A stretch of DNA of 10,917 nt from Robiginitomaculum sp. Lineage in GTDB: Bacteria > Pseudomonadota > Alphaproteobacteria > Caulobacterales > Maricaulaceae. Of this stretch, positions 1 to 6,437 are shown one piece after another. The notes under the pieces were generated by a model. That model saw only the letters and a list, made by a program, of their open reading frames with translations. It ran no database searches and was not told where the DNA came from. Numbering within the stretch: position 1 is the first letter of the stretch; every line of letters starts with the position of its first letter. Both the position numbers and the translations under genes were made by a program. The stretch is taken from NCBI GenBank assembly GCA_002733485.1, contig NVVU01000056.1, positions 1 through 10,917 of the forward strand. The letters are read 5' to 3'.

Positions 1-469
1 TGCGCCCATCGGATAGCTGATCGTGCATGAAGTCCATCGACCAGACATCGTTCTTGACCTCTGGTACGGCCAAGGGTTCCGGCTTGTCCCGATACAGTCA
101 CCTCTTTGGTTTGATGCGCAGATTAAGCTCCAGCTCCCGGTATATCCGGTACACACGCTTGTGGTTCCATGGGAACCCCTTCACATTACGTAGATACAAA
201 AAACACAGCATAAAGCCCCAATTGCGCTTAGCTGCGGTCAATCCCAACAGCCAGTCTGCGATGAGGGCATTCTCATCGCTTAACTTTGGCAAATAGCGGT
301 CACACGTCTCACTGATCGTGAAAGCCGTGCACGCCGCCCGGATGCTCAGCCGCCCCGTAGAGACAGCGCCCTTGGCCATCGCGCGGCACAGCTCCGGCAC
401 CGGTGTGCCTGCCTCTGCCTGTCTCAATATGTTGATGATCTGGCTGTCCGAATATCGTGACTTCTTCAT
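1..469 (-). pseudogene. IS3-family transposase remnant (orfA/orfB fusion, broken)
   Basis: The minus strand reads as the start of an IS3-family OrfA (a helix-turn-helix beginning MKKSRYSDSQIINILRQAEA and continuing to ELCR). After about residue 31 it jumps into sequence typical of the OrfB N-terminal region: SIRAACTAF, then ISETCDRY, LSDENALIADWL, and KGFPWNHKRVYRIYRELEL. The rest of OrfA and the orfA/orfB overlap are missing, so an internal deletion is likely near 375-385. The frame then meets a TGA at 98-100. Beyond it the same frame continues to the window edge with KPEPLAVPEVKNDVWSMDFMHD, which holds the first aspartate of the DDE catalytic core (WSMDFMHD). The stop is probably a CGA-to-TGA change. 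The copy cannot make an intact transposase by itself. The remainder of the catalytic domain and the other IS end lie outside the window. IS3 family is secure; the subgroup is not decided. Confidence 0.85.
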
Positions 470-517
470 GGATGAATCTCCTCAATCCTGAGTAAGAGAA
501 AATTCTACTTATCAACA
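1..517 (-). mobile_element. Partial IS3-family insertion sequence, orfA-proximal end
   Basis: This is the element that carries the broken transposase. Its outer end is placed tentatively at 517, where the minus strand begins TGTTGATAAGTAGAATTTTC. IS3-family ends usually start with TG, and the distance to the orfA start (about 48 bases) is normal for the family. The opposite inverted repeat and any target-site duplication are outside the window, so the boundary cannot be confirmed here. Confidence 0.55.
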
Positions 518-632
518 CCCTTAAAATACGGGGGCATTACCCAATAAGCACGTTTAGGTTTAGCCTTTATTTAAATATTAAAATGATATTCTTATGCGTA
601 ATTGCTATACCTATTAAGAATACAAAGTAAGA
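518..632. other. AT-rich gap between IS end and protease gene
   Basis: A short AT-rich stretch with no gene. It contains one clear inverted repeat, listed separately, downstream of the protease stop codon. Nothing else recognisable was seen. Confidence 0.6.
587..622 (-). repeat. 8-bp inverted repeat downstream of the protease gene
   Basis: TATTCTTA at 587-594 and TAAGAATA at 615-622 are perfect inverted repeats around a 20-base loop. They lie just past the protease stop, in the direction its transcript would run, and T-rich sequence follows on the minus strand. This could be a weak terminator or an RNA 3'-end stabiliser. The stem is almost all A/T, so termination is only a suggestion. Confidence 0.3.
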
Positions 633-1601
633 CTATGATGAGCGCTCACGCTTGGAGCGTTCGTTCCGCCTCTTAAAGGATTGGTCTTTTGCTTTGGCAA
701 GGATTGCTGCTTTTGTTGGACGGCTTTTTATGACGCGGATCTGAGCATCTGTAATCTGGTAGACCAATTCTGGGCAAGAATCCTTGACATTCATGCCCAT
801 CGCTTTGACTTGAGAAAAATCCAACCCCTGATTGTGAGACATTTTACCAGCAGAGAGCTCTTCAGCAATATGCGCTCCGTCCTTTGGCATATGATTTTCA
901 TGAGTGAAGCTTTTAACTTCATTCTTTGAATAAGCCTCGTACTTATCCGCCTCGATCACTGTCAGAAGGACTTCATCACTCAGCTTGTCATTACCGCCCT
1001 TTTCGATAGAAAGTGCCTTTAGAGTTGAATACGTATACCCACCATAAACGGTATCCACAGGCCCAAGTCGGGCAACCTTGCCCATACACACCTCACCCGC
1101 CGCCAGCGCGATGATTGTTCCGCCAGACATCGCCACATACGGTACATAAACCTGAACATCCCCATCATGCTTACGGATAGCATCCGCGATCATAAATGAC
1201 GGCAAGGCATACCCGCCTAGTGTATGCACAATAATGTGTATTTTCGTGCCCTTTTCGGCACTTCGTATAGCGCCAATTTTTTCAAAAGCTTCCTGGTACG
1301 AAATCGAACCCGGCGCAGATACCAAATCAGCCCCTTCCTTGTTTGAATCCAGATCATGTATGATGTGGATGAGGATACCGACCTTATCCCTGAACTTGGC
1401 GGTAAGCTCCTCAACTCTGGTAACAGCTTCCTCGTATTCAAGTCCCTGTCCCTTGACAAATTTATCATATTTTTCCGTTTTAGGTTTGCTTCTTATCCTC
1501 ATTATGCCCCAGACAGCCGCCACAATAACAACTATGGACGGGACGCCCCACAACAACAGCTGGTAAAAGTGAGACTGAATATACTCCATAATAGCACTCA
1601 T
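633..1601 (-). CDS. Membrane-anchored SDH-family Clp-fold serine protease
   Basis: A 322-residue protein with one N-terminal membrane segment (about residues 14-34), then a Clp/crotonase-fold domain like the SDH (serine dehydrogenase proteinase, PF01972-type) family, which is related to SppA and ClpP. Seen in the sequence: HTLGG at 126-130, where HTPGG is usual; AMSGGT at 157-162, with Ser159 as the likely nucleophile; LGPVD at 179-183; and a later SHN with His256, the likely catalytic histidine. The C-terminus is very basic (KRRNERSKRERSS). The Ser and His assignments follow family knowledge; the third catalytic residue is uncertain. The domain probably faces the cytoplasm, given the basic residues after the membrane segment, but topology is not proven. 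A GAGG ribosome site lies 8 bases before the ATG. The gene starts 16 bases after the membrane-protein gene ends, so the two are probably co-transcribed. Substrate unknown. Confidence 0.8.
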   Translation of the reverse strand: MSAIMEYIQSHFYQLLLWGVPSIVVIVAAVWGIMRIRSKPKTEKYDKFVKGQGLEYEEAVTRVEELTAKFRDKVGILIHIIHDLDSNKEGADLVSAPGSISYQEAFEKIGAIRSAEKGTKIHIIVHTLGGYALPSFMIADAIRKHDGDVQVYVPYVAMSGGTIIALAAGEVCMGKVARLGPVDTVYGGYTYSTLKALSIEKGGNDKLSDEVLLTVIEADKYEAYSKNEVKSFTHENHMPKDGAHIAEELSAGKMSHNQGLDFSQVKAMGMNVKDSCPELVYQITDAQIRVIKSRPTKAAILAKAKDQSFKRRNERSKRERSS

Positions 1602-1617
1602 AATTCAGACCTCGTGC

Positions 1618-3171
1618 TCAGTAAAATTCAGAAAACAAAATAATCAGGCCATAAATTGCCCCCAGCATCCCGCCCGTGGCCATCAGACCGCGATTTGCAG
1701 CCTGTTTCGTCAGCAATCCGACTAGGGACATCACCATTTTTGCCAGAACAAAAAATAACATAATAGAGAGATAAATCGTAGTCGGCAGAAAGGACGTATG
1801 CATCACCCAGAAAAGGGGGCCAAAGACATACCCCTCGCCATTTTGCGCGTGCCCAAGAAGTAAGTTAACGGCCTCGTTCAGGGATATGGCGTTTTCTGTA
1901 TCCAGAAGGCCAAAGAAAATGCTGAGAACCCCCAAGGCAGCAGCGATAGCAAAATCCAGAAATATCAAAATGATAACAGCGACAAAGGCCCAGCCTTTTT
2001 TAATTTTTCCGACCTGTCGCATAAGAATCAGGGTTATGGCAATAGTAAGTCCGTCAAAGAGCGCATTTGAGCCAATCATCTGAAAGGTTTGCGGGATGTA
2101 TTCATCGGGCACCATAATATGGCCAATTGCGAACGCCCCATAGGTCATCAAAAGGCTGAGTGAGGCGCTAAATACAAACAGAAAAAACGTACTTTGCTGT
2201 AACGGATCCAGAACTGGTTTTGAGGTATCCACGGTCAGGATTTTATCGGGGTTAGACAGTACAGATGCCGTTGAAATAAATAATTGTAAAAAAACAATGA
2301 CAACAAAAAAAGCAGGCATAAGGTACATAATTGTTAAAATACCCATCGAGGGTTCGGTATTAGAAAGTGCGGATGACACCTCTGTTTTTACGTTAAAATA
2401 CATGAAGGTTACATAGACAATTATAGCAATTAAGGATGTTCCAAAGATGTGAAATGTACTGCTCATGATTTCCTTGGTTAAGTCTCGATCACCTCTAATT
2501 TCATTTATATGATCAACGACTCTACGTATTGCCTTATCTATGGATTTCTCCTCTCTATCATATGAGCGAATCCTGGATTCCAGATAATTGTAATACCCCT
2601 CATTTTCTTCCTCGTCCGTTTCCCCTTTAATATCATTTAAACTTTCCTTCTGTCTTTTGGTTGCCTCTAGACGGTTTTCCAACCCCGCACGGCGGCTTAT
2701 CAGGCGCGCGATTGCAACCGCTTTGCTGATCGCGGGTGATTTCAGTCTGATAAAAAGAAGAGCGGTGATAACCAAAACTGCCGCGACCAGCGTCCCACCG
2801 TGAATGACAACGCCAAACAATTCCAGCGACAAATTGCGCTCGATGATAGAATCGGCTTTCGCATAGTCGGGCATTAATTTCCCGGCACTAAACATGGCAA
2901 CAATAACCATAATAATGTTGACAATTGGCCTGCTAATTAGCCCGCCAATAACATTGGAAAGCCATTCAGACGCCCGTACAAAAATCTTCACCGATGAGGC
3001 TGGTACATAGCCCCAGTTATTCGTCTGTGTGGCAAACCATGAATTCTGAATTGCTGAAGGCAAAAACCGATCAAAAAATGGGAAGAAAAACCCAATAATT
3101 GTTAACAAAAAAGCTAGCCCACCAAAAAGAGATAACCAATGACTTATAACAAACCCTATTGCGTTGCTCAT
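1618..3171 (-). CDS. Polytopic membrane protein with charged helical insert, unknown function
   Basis: A 517-residue protein not recognised as a named family. Hydrophobic segments suggest about 9-10 membrane helices: roughly residues 9-31, 83-100, 118-141, 240-259, 277-300, 328-350, 370-385, 394-422, 451-487 (possibly two) and 495-515. Between the third and fourth lies a highly charged hydrophilic stretch (about 155-235, rich in Glu, Arg and Lys, including a DEEENE acidic run). It looks helical and may form a coiled coil, so it is a likely cytoplasmic docking arm. The ATG at 3169-3171 is chosen over an in-frame GTG at 3184-3186 because a strong AGGGGGAG ribosome site sits just before it. The protease gene follows after 16 bases. 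The pairing suggests a membrane complex in which this protein is substrate, regulator or scaffold for the protease. That is inference. Transporter or channel roles cannot be excluded. Confidence 0.75.
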   Translation of the reverse strand: MSNAIGFVISHWLSLFGGLAFLLTIIGFFFPFFDRFLPSAIQNSWFATQTNNWGYVPASSVKIFVRASEWLSNVIGGLISRPIVNIIMVIVAMFSAGKLMPDYAKADSIIERNLSLELFGVVIHGGTLVAAVLVITALLFIRLKSPAISKAVAIARLISRRAGLENRLEATKRQKESLNDIKGETDEEENEGYYNYLESRIRSYDREEKSIDKAIRRVVDHINEIRGDRDLTKEIMSSTFHIFGTSLIAIIVYVTFMYFNVKTEVSSALSNTEPSMGILTIMYLMPAFFVVIVFLQLFISTASVLSNPDKILTVDTSKPVLDPLQQSTFFLFVFSASLSLLMTYGAFAIGHIMVPDEYIPQTFQMIGSNALFDGLTIAITLILMRQVGKIKKGWAFVAVIILIFLDFAIAAALGVLSIFFGLLDTENAISLNEAVNLLLGHAQNGEGYVFGPLFWVMHTSFLPTTIYLSIMLFFVLAKMVMSLVGLLTKQAANRGLMATGGMLGAIYGLIILFSEFY

Positions 3172-3485
3172 ACGCTCCCCCTGCACTTAATTTTCTGGCG
3201 TTAACCATACTTAATTATTTGTTATAAGGAGCAAAGAGCAATCGGAAAGTAACGTTTTATTGATTTGACTGCATTTTACATAGGGGCATAGTAATTATTA
3301 GTCTTTATTTTCAATGCACTATACATATTTATGATGTTTTCTTTGCGCACTGTGCTACCTCAATAAATTTCTCAGATATTTTTTTAAAACTTTTATTCAC
3401 GAAGGCGTATGCAATTCCAATTATCCACAAATGTACGTGGGAGGCATTGCACAGTCACATTTTAAATTTTGGGAAAAATCAAACG
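3172..3485. other. AT-rich intergenic region between accessory genes and tRNA-Glu
   Basis: About 310 bases without a credible gene, clearly AT-richer than the DNA to its right. It holds the ribosome site and candidate promoter of the leftward operon. At its right end it holds the trailer and T-run of tRNA-Glu. No copy of the tRNA 3' end was found in it. Confidence 0.6.
3221..3248 (-). promoter_or_regulatory. Candidate promoter of the membrane protein-protease operon
   Basis: On the minus strand TTTCCG (3243-3248) and TATAAC (3221-3226) are 16 bases apart and lie about 50 bases before the membrane-protein ATG. The -10 match is reasonable and the -35 match poor. The region is so AT-rich that other hexamers are possible, so this is a weak call. 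Confidence 0.25.
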
Positions 3486-3570
3486 TGGTAGGCCCTAGGG
3501 GAATCGAACCCCTCTTTCCAGGTTGAAAACCTGGCGTCCTAACCGATAGACGAAGGGCCCACACGTTTGA
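3474..3570 (-). terminator. tRNA-Glu leader/trailer helix with T-run, possible terminator
   Basis: CACGTTTGA at 3562-3570 (5' leader side) and TCAAACGTG at 3479-3487 (3' trailer side) are perfect 9-base inverted repeats on either side of the tRNA. They extend the acceptor stem into a long helix that takes in the last two bases of CCA. Five T residues follow at once on the minus strand (3478-3474). A helix plus T-run can act as an intrinsic terminator, here with the whole tRNA inside the hairpin. The sequence is seen; the termination role is inferred. Confidence 0.4.
3486..3560 (-). tRNA. tRNA-Glu (anticodon TTC)
   Basis: The minus strand folds as a full cloverleaf. The acceptor stem is GGGCCCT paired with AGGGCCT (one G-T end pair). 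The anticodon stem CCAGG/CCTGG holds the loop TTTTCAA with anticodon TTC. The T arm is GGGG-TTCGATT-CCCC-like with the GTTCGATTC consensus. The discriminator is A73, and CCA is encoded (3488-3486). It decodes GAA and GAG. It lies downstream of recJ with its own promoter. Its 3' end faces the AT-rich accessory region, the usual side for island integration. Confidence 0.97.
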
Positions 3571-3577
3571 GGCGCGA

Positions 3578-3606
3578 GCTATATCGGCGTGCATCCCATT
3601 TCGCAA
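3578..3606 (-). promoter_or_regulatory. sigma70-type promoter of tRNA-Glu
   Basis: TTGCGA (3606-3601) and TATAGC (3583-3578) on the minus strand are 17 bases apart. They are followed by a GC-rich stretch (TCGCGCC) at the expected start region. That GC-rich discriminator is typical of stable-RNA promoters under stringent control. It lies in the gap between the recJ stop and the tRNA, so the tRNA need not depend on readthrough from recJ. Confidence 0.6.
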
Positions 3607-3637
3607 GACCCGGGCACACGCTTTTGATGATTTTTTT

Positions 3638-5452
3638 TCACTCCAGCGCAGATTCTGCATTGTCAGCAATGGCTACGTCTTCAATGCGCAGGTCCACACT
3701 GTTCCGCCCGCGATAGTTATCAGCTTTCAGCTTGCCCGCCACATGAATGACCGCGCCATCCTGCGCCAGCAAAATATCTGCAAAGCCGTTATCTTCGGCG
3801 CGAAAGGCAATGGCGTTAAGGCTGCCACCGCCGCTGGCATCCTCCAGCGTGCACCGCACATGCCCGCCTTTGAGCGCCTGTGCCCAGCGCACCCGCAGAT
3901 TACCAAAGGCAAACATCGGTTCGGGATTGCCCATGCCAAAGGGCGCGGCGCTTTGCAGCTCGTCCACAAAACTCCGGTCCGCACCGCGCGCACTCATCAG
4001 TGCATCAATTTTCAAGCTACGTGTGGTGACTAGCCGCCGCGCCTCATCCCCAATGGTTTTGATCAAAAAGATGCGAAAGGCATCCACCTGATCGGCGCGC
4101 AGCGATAACCCACCAGCCATGGCATGGCCGCCGCCCTTTTCAATCACGCCGGCGGCAACCGCCGCGCCTATGGCCTCGCCCAAATTGATGCCGCTGACAG
4201 AGCGGCCAGATCCTTTTCCCTCCCCGGTGCCGGGATCAAGGGCAATCACAAAACTGGGCACGCCATAGCGCTCTTTCAAACGCCCCGAGACTATGCCGAT
4301 CACGCCGGGGTGCCAGCCCTGGCCCGCCACGACGATCACCGGGTCATCATTGTTGCGGGCTTCGATGGCAGCAATCGCCGCCTCCTGCACGCCCTGTTCA
4401 ATGTCCCGCCGCTCCATATTAAAACGATCCAGCAACGCCGCTATGGCATTACATTCCGCCGAATCATCACTGGCCAGCAATCGCGCGCCCAGATCGGCCT
4501 GCCCCACCCGGCCACCGGCATTGATCCGTGGCCCCAGCACAAAACCCGCATGGTAGGTGCCAAAGGGCGGTTCCGCATTAGCGACCTCGGCCAGCGCCAG
4601 AATCCCGGCATGATCGGTTCGCGACATGACTTTTAACCCCTGCGCCACCAGCGCCCGGTTAAACCCGGTCAGGCTCGCCACATCGCAAATCGTGCCCAGC
4701 GCCGCTATATCGGCCAGCGCAATCAGATCCGGCTCATCGCGGTTCTTGAACTGCCCGCGCGTGCGCGCCTCGCGGTTCAGAGCCGCCAGCAATACAAACA
4801 CCACCCCGGCGGCGGCCAGCACCCCCTGCCCCGATGTATCATCGGGCCGGTTGGGGTTCACCAGTGCCAGAGTGGGCGGCATAGGCGCATCTTTGGGCAT
4901 GAGATGGTGATCGAGCACAATCACCCCCAGCCCCATATCGTGCGCCGCCGTCAAAGGCCCGGTGGAAACGGCCCCGCAATCCACCGTGATGACCAGATCC
5001 ACGCCCTCAGCCATCAAGGTTTCAAAGGCCGCAATGGTGGGGCCATAGCCCTCTTTGATCCGGTCCGGCACATACAGACCCGCCTCAGCCCCCATGGCGC
5101 GAAACCAGCGTCGCAACATGGCCGACGATGTGGCTCCATCCACATCATAATCGGCAAAAATGCTGATTTTCTTATTATCGGCCAGCGTATCCAGAATAAT
5201 TCTGGCGGCTTTGTCCATATCCTTGAAGGTGGAAGGGTCGGGGAAATAATCCCGTAATTTCGGGTCCAGGAAATGCGCCCCGTCTTCCAGTAATACATTA
5301 CGCGAGGCCAGAATCTGCCCCAGCGCCTCTGGCACGCCTAATTGCTGGCTAAAGCGACGCGCCAGCGCCGCGTCGTGAGAACGTGCCTGCCACACTTTGC
5401 CGCTTAAGGAGCGTGTGACCCCCAAAAATGGCCGATCTGGCGCCTCATCCAT
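3638..5452 (-). CDS. recJ: Single-stranded-DNA-specific exonuclease RecJ
   Basis: A 604-residue cytoplasmic 5'-3' exonuclease acting on single-stranded DNA in recombination and mismatch or base-excision repair. It belongs to the DHH phosphoesterase superfamily. The metal-binding motifs are in order: ADYDVDG (100-106), TVDCG (156-160) and LDHH (180-183). GWHPGVIGIVSGRL (379-392) and the DHHA1 motif GGHAMAGG (441-448) follow, then a C-terminal OB-type region. Length fits bacterial RecJ. The ATG lies 3 bases after the glpX stop, with only a weak ribosome site (GGTG within the glpX end), so translation is probably coupled to glpX. It is the last protein gene of the run; eight A residues follow its stop on the minus strand. 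No disruption seen. Confidence 0.97.
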   Translation of the reverse strand: MDEAPDRPFLGVTRSLSGKVWQARSHDAALARRFSQQLGVPEALGQILASRNVLLEDGAHFLDPKLRDYFPDPSTFKDMDKAARIILDTLADNKKISIFADYDVDGATSSAMLRRWFRAMGAEAGLYVPDRIKEGYGPTIAAFETLMAEGVDLVITVDCGAVSTGPLTAAHDMGLGVIVLDHHLMPKDAPMPPTLALVNPNRPDDTSGQGVLAAAGVVFVLLAALNREARTRGQFKNRDEPDLIALADIAALGTICDVASLTGFNRALVAQGLKVMSRTDHAGILALAEVANAEPPFGTYHAGFVLGPRINAGGRVGQADLGARLLASDDSAECNAIAALLDRFNMERRDIEQGVQEAAIAAIEARNNDDPVIVVAGQGWHPGVIGIVSGRLKERYGVPSFVIALDPGTGEGKGSGRSVSGINLGEAIGAAVAAGVIEKGGGHAMAGGLSLRADQVDAFRIFLIKTIGDEARRLVTTRSLKIDALMSARGADRSFVDELQSAAPFGMGNPEPMFAFGNLRVRWAQALKGGHVRCTLEDASGGGSLNAIAFRAEDNGFADILLAQDGAVIHVAGKLKADNYRGRNSVDLRIEDVAIADNAESALE

Positions 5453-5455
5453 TTG

Positions 5456-6418
5456 CTACACCGTAAAGCGGCCACGCATGCGTCGCCAGGCATCTTCCAT
5501 GGTGCTGAGCAACAGCGTATGGGTCTGCGCAATATTACCGCTTTTGCGCACCCCATCGACCAAGGCTCCCGAGGTAACCCCGGTCGCGGTAAAGACGATA
5601 TCTTCACCGCTGGCCAGATCGTACAGATCATATTTGCGGTTAAAATCGGTGATCCCGGTGCGCTCAGCACGGGAACGTTCATCATCATTGCGAAACAATA
5701 GTCTTCCCTGCATCTGACCGCCTACACAGCGCAAAGCCGCCGCTGCCAGCACCCCTTCGGGGGCGCCGCCAGAGCCAACATAAAGATCAATGCCGGTCAG
5801 GGGATCTGTGGTGCTGATTACCCCGGCTACATCGCCATCGGTGATAAAAGAAACCCGCGCCCCGGTTTTACGAATGCGCGCAACCACCTCTTCGTGGCGC
5901 GGGCGCAACAAGACGCACACGGTCAAATCACAGACCGGCATGCCCTTGGCGCGGGCCAGGGCGGTCAGGTTATCCTCGATCGGGTTATCCAGATCCACTA
6001 CCCCGGATTTCATGCCCGGACCCACGGCGATCTTTTCCATATAAGTGTCCGGGGCATGCAACAGGCCGCCGCGCGGTGCCATAGCCAGCACTGCCAGCGA
6101 ATTGGTCATGCCATTGGCCGTCGGTGTGGTGCCTTCCAGCGGGTCAAGGGCAATATCAATTTCCGGCCCCTTACCATTGCCCACCTCTTCGCCAATATAA
6201 AGCATCGGTGCTTCGTCGCGCTCGCCCTCGCCAATGACGATCCGCCCTTTCATAGGCAAGGCATTCAGCGCTGTGCGCATGGCATCCACCGCAGCCTGAT
6301 CGGCGGCTTCCTTGTCGCCCCGGCCAATCCAGTCAAAGGCGGCTATGGCCGCCTTCTCAGCCACATTGGCCGCCGCAAAAATCATGCTGCGATCCAGTCC
6401 GTTTTTAGTATTGCTCAT
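5456..6418 (-). CDS. glpX: Class II fructose-1,6-bisphosphatase GlpX
   Basis: A 320-residue enzyme that removes the 1-phosphate from fructose-1,6-bisphosphate to give fructose-6-phosphate, the gluconeogenic bypass of phosphofructokinase. In autotrophs it can also act on sedoheptulose-1,7-bisphosphate. The family signatures are all present: an N-terminal acidic patch with GEGERDEAPML (63-73), the metal/phosphate motif DPLEGTT (92-98), the SFITDGDVAGVI region (190-201) and GGAPEGV (217-223). Length is normal. The ATG has a strong GGGGA ribosome site 5 bases upstream. It begins 19 bases after the aminotransferase stop and ends 3 bases before recJ, which supports one operon. No homoserine dehydrogenase gene precedes it, although I recall that arrangement in several alphaproteobacteria. 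Confidence 0.96.
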   Translation of the reverse strand: MSNTKNGLDRSMIFAAANVAEKAAIAAFDWIGRGDKEAADQAAVDAMRTALNALPMKGRIVIGEGERDEAPMLYIGEEVGNGKGPEIDIALDPLEGTTPTANGMTNSLAVLAMAPRGGLLHAPDTYMEKIAVGPGMKSGVVDLDNPIEDNLTALARAKGMPVCDLTVCVLLRPRHEEVVARIRKTGARVSFITDGDVAGVISTTDPLTGIDLYVGSGGAPEGVLAAAALRCVGGQMQGRLLFRNDDERSRAERTGITDFNRKYDLYDLASGEDIVFTATGVTSGALVDGVRKSGNIAQTHTLLLSTMEDAWRRMRGRFTV

Positions 6419-6437
6419 AGGTTCCCCATCTTAGTTT

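Noticed and set aside
640..661. Stem of CGCTC/GAGCG near the protease stop as a terminator
   Set aside because: It lies inside the coding sequence for the basic C-terminus and no strong T-run follows.
3172..3485. Attachment-site repeat of the tRNA 3' end
   Set aside because: I looked for a copy of the T arm and acceptor sequence in the accessory side and saw none, only short stretches of G and A.
3421..3669. Minus-strand open frame crossing tRNA-Glu
   Set aside because: It runs through the tRNA gene and the recJ end and has no plausible start signal.
4124..4636. Plus-strand open frame of 170 codons within recJ
   Set aside because: Antisense shadow in GC-rich DNA; recJ is intact and explains the region.
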